Assembly (NCBI RefSeq): GCF_000745485.1
Contig: NZ_JQJK01000008.1
Coordinates: 372,001-436,000 of the forward strand
From: Methanobacterium veterum
GTDB lineage: Archaea; Methanobacteriota; Methanobacteria; Methanobacteriales; Methanobacteriaceae
DNA length: 64,000 bases
Direction of reading: 5' to 3'
The notes under the pieces were generated by a model. The model was not told where the DNA came from, did not search any database, and saw only the letters and a list, made by a program, of their open reading frames with translations. Shown here piece by piece: positions 1-9,931 of this stretch. Position 1 is the first letter of the stretch, and each line of letters begins with the position of its first letter. The translations under genes were made by a program, and so were the position numbers.

Positions 1-1321
1 CCCTTTCCATTTCTATTTCTTTTTTATTTTTTGCCTTTTCAATTTCTTTTTTTGTCTTTTCGATTGCAATATTAACCCCAGTTATTTTCCGTTTAGCCTT
101 TTTAGCCTTTTCATAATAAACTTCAGCGTTTTCAGGGATTTCAACTTTGGCATCTATGTTTATAACTTCATCTTCAATTTTTAAGGTAAGATTTCCAAGC
201 TTATCCAGAGATTCAATTATATCCGCACCCGCTAAACCCTGTTTTCGAGCTGTTTTAAGCTTTGAAGCTATTTCATTCCAGGAATACTTTTCCCTAGCAT
301 CTTTTATAATATCAAGAATGCTTTGAATTTTCCCATAATTAGCATACAATAAATCCCCTCTCTTTTTGGACACCTTAATTGTTTTATGGAATTTATCTAA
401 AGTTTCTTCCTGTATTTTCAGCCGTTTCTCAAACTTCTTGACTTCAGCTCCCCATACATCTTCATATTCATTCTTAATGGTTTCCCTTACTTCACTACTG
501 AAAAATTCGTCTGCTGCATCATTGTATGTTTCAAACGCCTCTTTTTTATAATTCTCATAAATTTTAAGGTCAAGAGGCAGTACATCTTCCTTTCCATCAG
601 ACACTATTTGTGGATGGAAGTTAGATGTCCTAAGTGGCTCAAAAAGCCCATATATTGAGTTATAAATTGAATCAAGGTCGCTATTTGAAATTTCTGCAGC
701 AGGTAAATCTTTTTGAACGTTAGATCTGAGCAGTATTTCTTCAGAGTAGATACCACCCAATCCACTTCTTGCAAGAGTTCTTATAACATCAGAGTCAGAA
801 TTTCTAAATACAGCCTCCAGTTCTTCTTTCTTGACTTCTAAAGGATTTATACCTCGTTTTGGGGGGTATTTGTACTCTTCTTTAGATGATATTTTCCTAT
901 CGCTCCACAGTTTACGTTTAAGTGGTAAAATAATCTTTCCTTCTTCATCAAGGAGTATTATGTTACCCTTAGCAAACAGCTCAATTACTAAAGTAAATTT
1001 CTTCTCTTTAGCTACATGCAGTTCTACAATTCTATCAAAATTGTACTGCCTTATATCTTCCACAGTGGCCCCTTTGATATATTTTCGAAGGAGCATTGGA
1101 AAGTTCGGAGGTATTTTAGGGTTAGGTAGTGGATACTGAGTCATATGAATTCTTCTTCCTGCCTGGAAGACTATATCAACCCTTCCTTTACCCGCTACGT
1201 GAAATCTTATTAAAACGGTATCCTTTGTAGGTTGATATGCCTTATCAACTCTTGCACCTTTTAATAAATCTCTTAATTCATGACAAACAGCGTAAACATC
1301 TACATTAGACATATTTTTCAT
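1..1321 (-). CDS. rqcH: NFACT-family ribosome quality control protein RqcH (N-terminal 440 residues; 3' end outside window)
   Basis: Archaeal homologue of RqcH/Rqc2, which binds the obstructed large ribosomal subunit with its peptidyl-tRNA. In the bacterial enzymes it directs C-terminal tailing of stalled chains. The reading frame runs off the left edge, so only the NFACT-N domain and the start of the coiled coil are present. The NFACT-N region shows the conserved Asp-Arg pair in FDRIV (about residues 95-99, D96/R97), which matters for tailing in characterised homologues. From about residue 290 onward it is lysine/glutamate-rich, consistent with the coiled-coil arms. The start is the ATG at 1321: AAGGTGAT lies a few bases upstream, and the protein begins [13 protein letters not shown] second Met at residue 4 is possible but has poorer spacing. 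Family assignment is firm; tailing activity in this organism is inference. Confidence 0.88.
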   Translation of the reverse strand, partial: MKNMSNVDVYAVCHELRDLLKGARVDKAYQPTKDTVLIRFHVAGKGRVDIVFQAGRRIHMTQYPLPNPKIPPNFPMLLRKYIKGATVEDIRQYNFDRIVELHVAKEKKFTLVIELFAKGNIILLDEEGKIILPLKRKLWSDRKISSKEEYKYPPKRGINPLEVKKEELEAVFRNSDSDVIRTLARSGLGGIYSEEILLRSNVQKDLPAAEISNSDLDSIYNSIYGLFEPLRTSNFHPQIVSDGKEDVLPLDLKIYENYKKEAFETYNDAADEFFSSEVRETIKNEYEDVWGAEVKKFEKRLKIQEETLDKFHKTIKVSKKRGDLLYANYGKIQSILDIIKDAREKYSWNEIASKLKTARKQGLAGADIIESLDKLGNLTLKIEDEVINIDAKVEIPENAEVYYEKAKKAKRKITGVNIAIEKTKKEIEKAKNKKEIEMER

Positions 1322-1355
1322 TTTATCACCTTAAAAAAATTTTCTATTTTTTTTT

Positions 1356-1391
1356 GGTTCAGGAAATCTCGAAAGAGAGTTCCTTCAACCT
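1356..1391. repeat. single degenerate hairpin unit of the intergenic array family
   Basis: GGTTCAGGAAATCTC is followed by a short loop and then AGAGAGTTCCTTCAACC. The outer junctions GGTTC and CAACC match the unit seen inside the large arrays at 6.0, 22.6, 49.6 and 57.7 kb. It lies just upstream of the rqcH homologue. Confidence 0.6.
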
Positions 1392-1919
1392 TAAACTATC
1401 TTTGATTTTATGTAGAAGAAAATCTGTTAGGTTTCTTTGATTTTCTTCGCCTATTAATCATTAATCATATTATAAAAATAATAAACAAATCAAATCATCG
1501 ATATATTATTAATATATAACCTACATAATACAATACACTTATGATCTGAGTGTATTGCAAAATAATTCTATTTATCTATGTAAATGAATTAAATTAAAAA
1601 GTTTATGTATATAAATAAGTTAATTAAATACACAAAAAACCTATTTCTGCAATACCAAACGTAAATTATTAAAGACATAAAAAAAATTCAAATTTATGCA
1701 AATTCATAAAATGTAGTTTTGAAAATTTGTAACAAATAAAACATTTATTAGTAACCCCACCAAACTATATAAAGAATTTTCTAATTAGATACTTTATGTA
1801 TATTTGTTAGAGCATTGATTAAAATTCATCGCTTAACAAATTAATGAATTTACGAGGATAAATAATCTAAATAATAAAATACTATATTGATTAGAAAAGA
1901 ATATTAGAGGAGGAAAAAC
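1392..1919. other. gene-free AT-rich gap with an inverted repeat and the promoter of the EMC6-like gene
   Basis: No open reading frame of note. It contains a perfect inverted repeat CAATACACT / AGTGTATTG (1531-1557, 9-base loop), which could be an operator or a short stem-loop. A TATA-like element, ACTATATAAA (1764-1773), is the best candidate promoter for the gene at 1920. Confidence 0.4.
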
Positions 1920-2192
1920 ATGGACACAGATGGAAAAGTAGCTTCCATTCACACAGTTGGAGGAATAATAGCAGGTTACCTCTCATATATATTAAGCAGC
2001 GGAGTAATATTTAAAAATGAAGCAATAGCAGTTATAGCAGCTTTAGTCATCCTTTACATATTAGGCCAGCTTTCAGAAAGACTATTCGGAAAAGAAGAAG
2101 TTAATGGGCTCAGTGGATGGCTTTGGAGCGGCATAGTTCCTTTCTTCTTCATATGGATCATGGTATGGGTTATATTCGCAAATCTCCAGTAA
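1920..2192 (+). CDS. EMC6-like small membrane protein (DUF5379-type)
   Basis: A 90-residue integral membrane protein with three predicted hydrophobic segments (about 9-28, 35-53 and 68-88). A charged loop ([12 protein letters not shown]) separates the second and third. The architecture matches the small archaeal proteins annotated as EMC6-like, related to a subunit of the eukaryotic ER membrane-protein complex. GGAGGA sits 5 bases before the ATG, which fixes the start. It stands alone, convergent with the DUF2070 gene. The family call is from memory of methanogen proteins; function in archaea is not established. Confidence 0.6.
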   Translation: MDTDGKVASIHTVGGIIAGYLSYILSSGVIFKNEAIAVIAALVILYILGQLSERLFGKEEVNGLSGWLWSGIVPFFFIWIMVWVIFANLQ

Positions 2193-2241
2193 ATAATAAA
2201 AAAATTTCTTTTTTATTTAAATTCTTTAACTTATTTTTTCA

Positions 2242-4071
2242 CTAAATACTAAATGTTCCATAGAATATCCATATAAATACAAACAGTAAAGCAAGTAAAA
2301 ATACCAGCGGCGCGAATATTCTGCTTACAGCTACAATAGAACTGATGGTGGTTACAAGTTCAGTAGCATTTAGTGGACCAAATGTTTTAATATCTTTAAT
2401 ATTGGCCACTTTACAACCGACCGAAACATCTTCTAAGTCATTTAAAGCTTCTTTTGTACACTTCAAAATAGCATCTATTATTTCATCCTGCATCTTGGTA
2501 CCTACAGGATTATGGCCTCCAGACATTGTATTTACAAAATGAGTATCCGTAGTCATTACTTCCGCATAATCCAACCCTAATGTTTTAACTTTTTCCAGTA
2601 TAACATCTCTAAATCCAATGACCATGTTATTTGAATCTAAAAGAATGTATGCTGTTTTTTGAGCTCCAACTTCAATAACCATCACTTTTATTCCGCTCTG
2701 GCCAACACCATCTTCTTTAGATACGCTGTCTAATGGATCACTGCTGCAGCCGACTTTAATTCCATTTTCCTGCTCTGGAGATTTAAGTTTTTCAACTGCC
2801 CCCATAAGCTCAAAAACTTCCTTGTTACCCGGCAAAACTCTTCCCCCTTCGCCTTTAAAGCTGTTGTGGCAATCAACCAGTACAACATTCTGGGCCTCAC
2901 ATGAAGCCTTTGCAAGATTCATAAGAGCAAGACCAACACCAAAATCTATATCATCAAATCCACCAGGTGCAAATGTAGCAAGCATCAATAAATTCTTATC
3001 AAAATACTGTGCACCAATTACTGCACCTTCATTTTCAACTCTAAAGAATTTACTTGCGCTTTCAGAGTAATCCATATTATTTAAAGCGTCTTTAACAACT
3101 TTTTCTATTTTATTTATTTCTTTTGAAGCTACTGGGTTAAAGTCATGAGTGGATGGTCCATGTGAAACCATTGTGAATACATCAAATTTATTTGAAAGTA
3201 TGGTAGGCATGTTTCCACCCCCGATATTTCCAAGTGGGCCAGGATGGACACAGGGAGATAAAAATATTGCTTTAACTCCATTTTTACCTTTAAAACTGAA
3301 AATTCCAGTTAATGTATCAATAGGCTCGCCTATGTCTTCAAAAAGTGTTTCCATAGCAGGAGAGCCTTCTGTAATATGGGCTAGAGCAAGACTTAAAAGT
3401 TCTAAACCACCTACCCCCAAATTCTTTCTCATAGGGGACTCTATAACTGCTACAAAGGAATAAATTGCAATTACCAGTATTACAGAGGCTATCACTATCT
3501 TTCCAACAATGGCTATTATGCTAAAGTCACCCATATTGGTAGTTACACTTGTTAAGAAAGATATAACCACCAGCATACTCAGTATAAGTGCTGGCTGAAC
3601 TACAGATATAACAACAGATTTTAGAAGACTTATATTAGAAGTACCCCATATTACAAGGGTTCTAAAGGCAAATGCAATAACACAACCAAATATTAAAGCA
3701 TTTAAAACATAATTGTTCACAGTGAATACCGATACAACACTTCCAATGAGGTATATAACTCCTACTATCATCATGGAAGCAAGGGCAAGAAACATGGACT
3801 GCTTCATTTTCATGTGTCTACCTTTAAAAGAATTTACCATAGGTTGAGTTAAACCTCCCCCCATTATAGACATCAATCCAAAAATTAAAAAGCCCGTTGA
3901 GCCGCCATAAACAATACTGTAAAGTATAGAGTCATTTGGTGATGGTGCCAATAAAAAAGCGATGCACCCTATAATGAAACTTAAAAACACCATACTAAAG
4001 AGAGAAATTCTGGTTGGTGGAAGTGTCATAATATATTTTGTAAGACTTACAAGTTTATTTTCACTGGACAT
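2242..4071 (-). CDS. DUF2070 family membrane protein
   Basis: About 609 residues. The N-terminal third (about 20-210) has several hydrophobic segments; the middle (about 220-570) is a soluble domain rich in Asp, His and Cys ([43 protein letters not shown]); the last 25 residues form a C-terminal membrane anchor. This layout is typical of archaeal DUF2070 proteins. The clustered His/Asp/Asn motifs look like a metal or phosphate site, but no function is established. The ATG at 4071 is preceded by GAGGTTGAT; the TTG 12 bases upstream lies inside the binding site and is not a likely start. It is transcribed convergently with the EMC6-like gene. Confidence 0.75.
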   Translation of the reverse strand: MSSENKLVSLTKYIMTLPPTRISLFSMVFLSFIIGCIAFLLAPSPNDSILYSIVYGGSTGFLIFGLMSIMGGGLTQPMVNSFKGRHMKMKQSMFLALASMMIVGVIYLIGSVVSVFTVNNYVLNALIFGCVIAFAFRTLVIWGTSNISLLKSVVISVVQPALILSMLVVISFLTSVTTNMGDFSIIAIVGKIVIASVILVIAIYSFVAVIESPMRKNLGVGGLELLSLALAHITEGSPAMETLFEDIGEPIDTLTGIFSFKGKNGVKAIFLSPCVHPGPLGNIGGGNMPTILSNKFDVFTMVSHGPSTHDFNPVASKEINKIEKVVKDALNNMDYSESASKFFRVENEGAVIGAQYFDKNLLMLATFAPGGFDDIDFGVGLALMNLAKASCEAQNVVLVDCHNSFKGEGGRVLPGNKEVFELMGAVEKLKSPEQENGIKVGCSSDPLDSVSKEDGVGQSGIKVMVIEVGAQKTAYILLDSNNMVIGFRDVILEKVKTLGLDYAEVMTTDTHFVNTMSGGHNPVGTKMQDEIIDAILKCTKEALNDLEDVSVGCKVANIKDIKTFGPLNATELVTTISSIVAVSRIFAPLVFLLALLFVFIWIFYGTFSI

Positions 4072-4292
4072 AATCAACCTCAAAAATCTAATTTATTCAA
4101 GATAGTAAATAGCTATTATACCTATTTACATAGATAACATTATCGTTTCAAAAAGTAAATTAAGGTGAAAAAAAATACTATTTTGGAAATTATAACAAAA
4201 GATAGAACTATACTAATATTAAATGTATAAAAATACAGAATATTAACTATAAATAGAAAAAATAAATATTAAAAGATTATATAGGTGAATGT

Positions 4293-4853
4293 ATGAATGT
4301 AAAACTTAAAACACCGCTTTCAAAAGAAGATACAAAGCAATTGAAAGCAGGAGATATTGTGTATATATCTGGTACCATTTACACTGCAAGGGATAGGGCC
4401 CATCAAAGAATATTAAAAGAAGGCTCACCTGTAAACCTGGAAGGGGCAGTTATTTTCCATGCAGGCCCTATAATAAAAACCATAGAAACAGGTGAAAGTG
4501 TAAATTATAAAATTGTTGCTGTAGGCCCTACAACAAGCACAAGGATGAACCCCTACCAGCCAGATGTTTTAAAATTAGGAATAAGCGCCATAATAGGAAA
4601 AGGCGGTATGGACAGTGAAACTGCAGATGCGCTTATGGAAAATAATTCTGTATATCTGGCAGCAGTGGGTGGATGTGCTGCATTATATGTTAAATCCATT
4701 AACAAGGTAAAAGGAGTTAACTGGATTGACCTGGGAATCCCTGAAGCTATATGGGAGCTTGAAGTTAAAGACTTTGGCCCGTTAATTGTTGCAATGGATT
4801 CAGAGGGAAATAACCTTTATGAAGAAGTAAAGAAGAAAGTAGATACTTTCTAA
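4293..4853 (+). CDS. class I fumarate hydratase, beta (C-terminal) subunit
   Basis: A 186-residue protein of the FumA C-terminal/TtdB family. In methanogens the Fe-S dependent fumarase (fumarate + water to L-malate) is often split into two polypeptides, and this is the smaller swivel-domain half. Seen here are [22 protein letters not shown] at the N-terminus, the substrate-binding [14 protein letters not shown] (about residues 76-89) and [15 protein letters not shown] (about 97-111), followed by GGCAALYV. Length is as expected for the split form. AGGTGA precedes the ATG by 4 bases. The alpha subunit is not in this window. Fumarase versus L(+)-tartrate dehydratase cannot be separated by eye, but the incomplete reductive TCA pathway of methanogens favours fumarase. 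Confidence 0.85.
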   Translation: MNVKLKTPLSKEDTKQLKAGDIVYISGTIYTARDRAHQRILKEGSPVNLEGAVIFHAGPIIKTIETGESVNYKIVAVGPTTSTRMNPYQPDVLKLGISAIIGKGGMDSETADALMENNSVYLAAVGGCAALYVKSINKVKGVNWIDLGIPEAIWELEVKDFGPLIVAMDSEGNNLYEEVKKKVDTF

Positions 4854-4918
4854 TCATTTACTAAATTACAGCTATTTAAAACATATTTAATTACTTATTA
4901 ATTTTTAAAACGATCTTT

Positions 4919-5704
4919 ATGGAAAATTTAAAAGATAAAAACCTGCTTGAAGGACTTATAGATACCCATGTCCATACTTCCCCCGATATTAAACCAAGGA
5001 TATTAAATGATATTGAAGCTGCATATAGGGCAAAGCAGGAGAAAATGAGGGCAATTGTAATAAAATCCCATGTTGAATCCACTGCAGGGAGAGCCCAGAT
5101 TGCAGAAAAAATATCAGGATTTAAAGTAATTGGAGGAGTAAGTTTAAATCTAAGTGCTGGTGGGTTAAACCCAGAAGCGGTCAATGTTACCGCTGAACTT
5201 GGCGGCAAAATAATATGGTTTCCAACTATCTCTGCTCCAGATATCTCGATAACTTATGAAAACATAGAAAGCATTCTAAATATTATTGCAGAAAAAGAAC
5301 TAGTTTTAGCCACAGGTCATTTAAAGCCAGAAGACATATTTTTACTCCTTGACTATGCAAAAAGTCTGAAAATTAAAAAAATAATCATCAATCATCCATT
5401 AACCAGAGTGGTAAGTGCAACTGTAGCTGAACAAAAAGAAATGTCTAAATATGCTTATCTTGAACACTGTTTCGTTGCATGCATGGAAAAGCATGACAAT
5501 TTAGATCCAAATGTAATTGCAGATGCAATTAAAGAAGTAGGACCTGAAAGATGCATAATGGCTACGGACTTCGGGCAAGCTCATAATCCTGTGCCTGTTG
5601 AAGGGATGAAAATGTTTATAAATTCCATGATTAAATGCGGAATCAAAGAGAATCACATAAAAAAAATGTGCGTCCAAAACCCTTCTAAACTGTTTTTAGA
5701 TTGA
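4919..5704 (+). CDS. amidohydrolase-like TIM-barrel protein (DUF6282-type)
   Basis: A 261-residue cytosolic protein. Its N-terminus carries a metal-binding HxH-type motif of the amidohydrolase/PHP kind (DTHVHTSPD, about residues 16-24). Later histidines and acids (KSHVES, ATGHLKPED, INHPLT, ATDFGQAHNP) sit where the barrel metal ligands are expected. The overall pattern matches DUF6282 proteins, for which the substrate is unknown. No clear ribosome binding site precedes the ATG at 4919, so the exact start is uncertain. It follows the fumarase subunit by 65 bases on the same strand and may be co-transcribed, though no functional link is evident. Confidence 0.65.
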   Translation: MENLKDKNLLEGLIDTHVHTSPDIKPRILNDIEAAYRAKQEKMRAIVIKSHVESTAGRAQIAEKISGFKVIGGVSLNLSAGGLNPEAVNVTAELGGKIIWFPTISAPDISITYENIESILNIIAEKELVLATGHLKPEDIFLLLDYAKSLKIKKIIINHPLTRVVSATVAEQKEMSKYAYLEHCFVACMEKHDNLDPNVIADAIKEVGPERCIMATDFGQAHNPVPVEGMKMFINSMIKCGIKENHIKKMCVQNPSKLFLD

Positions 5705-5997
5705 AAGATGTATTATTAAATATAACTCATTTCTTAAATAATTCCACCTTTTAATAGTCTACCATCGAAATTACATAAAACAAAAAATAAACTATTAAAT
5801 TAATTAAAAATTCATAATATTCTTTATTCAAATTAGTCTAATTTTAACATATAATCTCCAGTACCTCCTAATTTTTGTATTATAACTTAAATATAATACA
5901 TACAGTTTTTAAAAAAATTAATAATATGCATGATTAATCATTGTGAAATATATTTATATTATACAATCTCTTTAAGTTATCTGTTAAAAATGAAGGA
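5705..5997. other. AT-rich gap before the first hairpin array
   Basis: No coding potential is seen. TATA-like runs occur near 5950-5966 (TATATTTATATTATAC) and could form the promoter whose transcript would begin just before the array and run into the SLC13 gene. Confidence 0.3.
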
Positions 5998-6471
5998 GGT
6001 TGAAGGAAACCCCCAAGGGGTTTCCTGAACCTTTCGAAAATCATAAATGATTTTCGAATGCCCGAACACTGCCAAAATTATGAATTTTAGCGTTTACGAA
6101 ATTTTCGATTTCGTAATGGCAAAAATTCAAAGAATTTTTGCACACACCCAAAAAAACAAAGCATTCGAAAATTTATAATTTTCGATGTTTGAGGAACGTA
6201 GTTCCTCAACCGCAAAAAACAAAGTTTTTTGCATGTTGAAGGAAATCTCTCAAAAATTCGAAGCTCTCAAAAACTTTTAGTTTTTGGAGCCCCAAAAAAT
6301 CGTAGATTTTTTTGATGGAATTTTTGGAGCACAAACACTTCGTGTTTGTAAGCTACGATTTCCTGAACAGCAAAATCCGCAGGATTTTACATGCGTCAAA
6401 AAATCCATGATTTTTTGACAGTTTTCGAGGGCTATGTGTTCGACGGCCCTAAAAAATTAAAATTTTTTAGG
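5998..6471 (+). repeat. nested hairpin array A1, leader of the SLC13 gene
   Basis: An array of short hairpins, mostly with 7-11 base arms and 3-4 base loops, placed back to back and nested. Examples: GGAAACCCC/GGGGTTTCC; TTCGAAAATCAT/ATGATTTTCGAA; GAGGAAC/GTTCCTC; GCAAAAAAC/GTTTTTTGC; GGAAATC(6241)/GATTTCC(6357) enclosing several inner hairpins. Junctions GATGTTTG (6184-6191), CAACCG (6207-6212) and CATG (6232-6235) recur in the same order in other arrays. The last hairpin (CCTAAAAAATT/AATTTTTTAGG, 6448-6471) runs into the AGGAGG ribosome binding site of the next gene, so it could control its translation. Confidence 0.85.
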
Positions 6472-6514
6472 AGGAATAAAAACGAATATAAATTTAAAGG
6501 TTTTAGGATTTCCT

Positions 6515-7867
6515 TTGGCTATACTTCTCTTTATAGTCATGATGCTTATTCCTACACCAGGTTTAAGCTATGCAGGGCACGCAGCGCTTGCACTCTTGAT
6601 TTTTGCCATAATTATGTGGGTTACTGAAGCCTTACATTTAGCCGTGACATCGTTACTACTGCTTTTTGTTCAGCCATTAATTGGTGTTACTGATTTTAAC
6701 AGTGCCGTCATCGGATTTGCAAACGGTATTATCTTCCTGATGATTGGAGGATTCATTATAGCAGAAGCTATACGTAAAAGTGGACTTGCACAACGTTTAA
6801 CATACACACTACTTAACAAATTAGGTACTACTCCTGATAGAAGTCTTTTTGTAGTTGTTTTCTCAACTGGAATTCTTTCAGCGTTTATTGAGAATGTAGT
6901 AGCATATGCAATGCTGCTTCCAATTATAAAAGAAATCATACCTCTAATGGGTGTAAATGACCCTGAAAAAGGAGGTAGTAATTTTGCCAAAGCCATGGTT
7001 ATCGGAGGATCCTTCGGTTCACTGGCAGGTGGATTCGGTACAGAAATAGGAACCGCGCCCAACCTGATGGCCGCAGCATACACTCACATCCCCTTTGTAA
7101 ACTGGATGATCTTCGGATTCCCACTTGCAATAATACTTCTATTTATAATCTGGAAATGGTTAGGCATCATATACAAACCAGAAGTCAAAGGTATAATAGG
7201 TGGAATGGACACTATTAATGCTAAAATGGCAGAATTAGGCCCTATGAGCCGAATGGAAAAATTCACTCTTGGAATATTATTGTTCACCATATTATTATGG
7301 GTTACAACAAACTACACTGGAATAAACAGTTATTCAGTTGCATTAATCGGTGCAGTACTCCTATTTGCATTTAGAGTAATCGACTGGCAGGACGCGCAAA
7401 ACGGTGTAGACTGGGGACTCATAATATTCTTTGGAGGAGCATTGTCCTTAGGAGCAGCACTACTAAACACAGGAGCAGCAAACTGGCTAGTACAACACAT
7501 CATAACACTAATGGGAACCAACGCATCAACACTACTCATCACCATCGTGCTCATGATCATAGCAGTTACAATAACTCAGGTAATGTCTAACATCGCACTA
7601 TCAGCGATTTTAATACCAATAGCAGTAACTTTAGCACAGGCACAGGGACAACCAATTGGAATTTACGCAGTACCAGTAGCAATAGCATGTAGTTTATCCT
7701 TCATGCTTCCAATGGCCGACCCAACAGTTGCAATGGCATACGGAACCAAGTATATCAACATAAAAGAAATATTCAAAGTAGGAGTACCTCTGGTTATAAT
7801 CGGAATTATCCTGACTATACTTGTAATGCTGTCACCATTAGCTGCACCCGCCCTAGGAAGAGTCTAA
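6515..7867 (+). CDS. SLC13/DASS-family anion (dicarboxylate/sulfate) transporter
   Basis: Polytopic membrane carrier of the divalent anion:Na+ symporter/ion transporter superfamily, about 450 residues with roughly 11-12 hydrophobic segments. Motifs seen include [14 protein letters not shown] and [10 protein letters not shown] near the middle and [13 protein letters not shown] with [16 protein letters not shown] near the end; these correspond to the paired substrate-binding loops of the fold. The start is problematic. The coordinates use TTG at 6515, but a strong AGGAGG (6469-6474) lies 7 bases before an in-frame ACG (6482), which would give (M)[18 protein letters not shown]. The true start may therefore be a near-cognate or mutated codon. 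A terminator follows and then a UspA gene. Substrate cannot be told from sequence; sulfate, a dicarboxylate or phosphate are possible. Confidence 0.82.
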   Translation: MAILLFIVMMLIPTPGLSYAGHAALALLIFAIIMWVTEALHLAVTSLLLLFVQPLIGVTDFNSAVIGFANGIIFLMIGGFIIAEAIRKSGLAQRLTYTLLNKLGTTPDRSLFVVVFSTGILSAFIENVVAYAMLLPIIKEIIPLMGVNDPEKGGSNFAKAMVIGGSFGSLAGGFGTEIGTAPNLMAAAYTHIPFVNWMIFGFPLAIILLFIIWKWLGIIYKPEVKGIIGGMDTINAKMAELGPMSRMEKFTLGILLFTILLWVTTNYTGINSYSVALIGAVLLFAFRVIDWQDAQNGVDWGLIIFFGGALSLGAALLNTGAANWLVQHIITLMGTNASTLLITIVLMIIAVTITQVMSNIALSAILIPIAVTLAQAQGQPIGIYAVPVAIACSLSFMLPMADPTVAMAYGTKYINIKEIFKVGVPLVIIGIILTILVMLSPLAAPALGRV

Positions 7868-7882
7868 ACACGACATAATTTG

Positions 7883-7900
7883 TAGAATTTAAAAATTCTA
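7883..7900 (+). terminator. hairpin plus T-run terminator after the SLC13 gene
   Basis: TAGAATTTAAAAATTCTA, an 18-base palindrome, is followed within a few bases by a T-rich stretch (TTTTTTTTATTTT), the usual archaeal termination signal. Confidence 0.6.
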
Positions 7901-7980
7901 TAATTTTTTTTATTTTAAAAGCTTAAGAAGCAAGTTATGTATTTAAAAACATGATGACTGGATAAACGGAGGAAAAAATC

Positions 7981-8427
7981 ATGTATAGGAAAATATTATT
8001 AGCTACAGATAATTCTGAGCAGGCCGAAAAAGCAGGAGAACACGCTATTTCAATGGCAGGTTCAAATAGTGCAGATATCATTGTTTTATACGTAATTGAT
8101 GCATATTACAAATATGCACTTCCACAAAAAGAGTTAAGAGAACAACTTGATGAACAGTTACGTGAAGATGGAAAAGAAGCTGTTAAAAAATTTAAATCAA
8201 AAATAGAGGAAAAAAAGTGTGCAGGTAAATGTCCAAATATTAACCTTATCACCATGATTAAAGAAGGCAAACCTGCAGAAGTTATACTTAAAACAGCAGA
8301 AGAAGAAAATGTAGATCACATAGTGATGGGAAAGTCAGGAAAACATGGTATAGAAAGGTTCCTTCTTGGAAGTACAGCTGAAAACGTGGTCAGGGGCTCA
8401 AAAATTCCAGTTAATGTCATATCTTAA
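7981..8427 (+). CDS. universal stress protein (UspA family)
   Basis: A 148-residue cytosolic UspA-domain protein. It begins MYRKILLATDNSEQAEKAG, with the conserved Asp of the first beta strand. It ends with the ATP-binding signature G-x2-G-x9-G-S (MGKSGKHGIERFLLGSTAENV), so it is predicted to be an ATP-binding member. A middle insert, KCAGKCPN (about residues 78-85), carries two cysteines, less common for the family. GGAGG lies 7 bases before the ATG. It sits 110 bases downstream of the SLC13 carrier with a terminator between them. Usp genes often neighbour membrane transporters, so a regulatory role on the carrier is possible but not shown. Confidence 0.88.
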   Translation: MYRKILLATDNSEQAEKAGEHAISMAGSNSADIIVLYVIDAYYKYALPQKELREQLDEQLREDGKEAVKKFKSKIEEKKCAGKCPNINLITMIKEGKPAEVILKTAEEENVDHIVMGKSGKHGIERFLLGSTAENVVRGSKIPVNVIS

Positions 8428-8494
8428 GTTAAAAAACAGTTCCCCTAATTATAACTTTCTTTTTCAATTCTACAAAAATTTTTTTAATTAACAT

Positions 8495-9931
8495 TCACTT
8501 TATTTTAAGTGTATTTTTATCTTTTTTCAGCTTTTTGCGCTCAGTTATATCTCTCCAGTAAATAGATATTCCCTCAGCAGAGGGATAAACACTGAAATCA
8601 AACCATTCTCCAGTTCCATACATGCTTGGCGCTTCAAAATGTTGAATTTTGTTAGTTTCCATTGTTCTGCGGAATGTTTCCTCACATCTGGTTTTTACAA
8701 GTTCAGGAAATCTTTCCCACAGATTTTGTCCAATAAGATCATCTGCATCGACACCGAAATATTCAGCTGCACATTTATTTACATAAATAAAATTCCAGTA
8801 GTAATTTAATGCAATGAAATTATCCTGAATGCTGTCTAAAATTTCAGTTATTTGACGTTTGCTATTAATGAGGTTTTCTTCAGCATTTTTACGTTCAGTA
8901 TCATCAAATACATAACCTTTAACCTGAATTAACTCATTTAAATCGTTGAAAATACCAACAACGTTAGCAACAACATGGATTCTCATACCATCAGATCTTC
9001 TCTGCCAGCTTTGATAACCCAATATCTTATGCTCCTTTTTCAGTCGAGTGACCATATAAGGCCAGTCAAATGGGTTAGATTCAAGAATATTCCATTCGAG
9101 AGCCATATTACAGTCATCAAATCCATAAATTTCTGCAAAAGAAGGGTTACACTCGAGAATTTCACCTTCAGGAGTTGCAATAAAATCCCCAGTTAAGTCC
9201 TCATCAAAAAGGAGCCTGTATTTCTCTTCACTCTCTTTAAGGGATTCTTCAGCCTGTTTACGTTTAGTATCATCAAACACATAGCCTTTAACCTGAACCA
9301 ATTCATCTGAATCATCAAAAATACCGATAACATTTGCGACAACATGAATTTGTATTCCATCTGGCCGCTTATGCCAGCTTTGATGATCGTAGATTTTATA
9401 TTCTATTTTTAAGGAGGTGATCAAATTAATCCAATCATCACGGTTGAAATCGCAAATATTTGATTCAACAGCTTTTTCACAGTTATCAAATCCGTAAATT
9501 TCTGCAAAAGCAGGGTTACAATCAATAATTTGACCACAAGTAGTTGCAATAAAATCCCCAGTTAAATCATCTTCAAACCAACGCTTGTATTTATCTTCAC
9601 TTTTAAGGGGTTCTTCATTTTTACTCGCAGTTATGTCCTGAATCTGGACTAAGTAACCAGCGTTAATAGCAGCAATATTCCATTCAATAAAAATAGTTTT
9701 GGGCTTTTTAAGAATATCATGGGAATCACCTCCACTATTTTGAAAATTTAGAGGAGTTTGAAATTTAATTAACCCTTTTTTAAGTAATTCTTCCTTTTTT
9801 GAAGCAACATAAGATTTATTAAATAAATTAAGTTTCGCACAATCTTTTAATGAGGAAGTTCCAGTAATTTTTAATGCTGAAGGGTTAGCATCAATTAACC
9901 GACCTTCTTTACTGTAAAAAAGAATTCCCAT
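8495..9931 (-). CDS. multi-PAS sensory protein without output domain
   Basis: Contains four PAS/S-box modules: a first one cut at its start (about 1-75), two very similar ones (about 105-225 and 235-345), and a fourth (about 355-465). Each is followed by a PAC-type motif (e.g. KGYVFDDTKRKQAEE). There is no histidine kinase, GGDEF or HTH domain, so it is presumably a sensor that works through a partner. The N-terminus is odd: in-frame residues upstream of the first ATG (TYDNFKEIFDKSP) complete the first PAS domain, and a GAGGAGGGAT binding site (about 9986-9994) lies before them, but that stretch has no ATG, GTG or TTG. The listed ATG at 9931 is therefore probably not the real start. PAS domains 2 and 3 share long near-identical stretches (GDFIAT, AEIYGFD, IHVVANV, QVKGYVFDDT), showing recent internal duplication. 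Confidence 0.78.
   Translation of the reverse strand: MGILFYSKEGRLIDANPSALKITGTSSLKDCAKLNLFNKSYVASKKEELLKKGLIKFQTPLNFQNSGGDSHDILKKPKTIFIEWNIAAINAGYLVQIQDITASKNEEPLKSEDKYKRWFEDDLTGDFIATTCGQIIDCNPAFAEIYGFDNCEKAVESNICDFNRDDWINLITSLKIEYKIYDHQSWHKRPDGIQIHVVANVIGIFDDSDELVQVKGYVFDDTKRKQAEESLKESEEKYRLLFDEDLTGDFIATPEGEILECNPSFAEIYGFDDCNMALEWNILESNPFDWPYMVTRLKKEHKILGYQSWQRRSDGMRIHVVANVVGIFNDLNELIQVKGYVFDDTERKNAEENLINSKRQITEILDSIQDNFIALNYYWNFIYVNKCAAEYFGVDADDLIGQNLWERFPELVKTRCEETFRRTMETNKIQHFEAPSMYGTGEWFDFSVYPSAEGISIYWRDITERKKLKKDKNTLKIK

Noticed and set aside
5998..6471. Possible CRISPR array
   Set aside because: No constant direct repeat and no regular spacers; the repeated units are palindromes of varying sequence with short fixed linkers.
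6391..6627. Reading frame running from array A1 into the SLC13 gene
   Set aside because: It reads hairpin repeats and then an alternative frame of the transporter; no family features and no ribosome site at its start.
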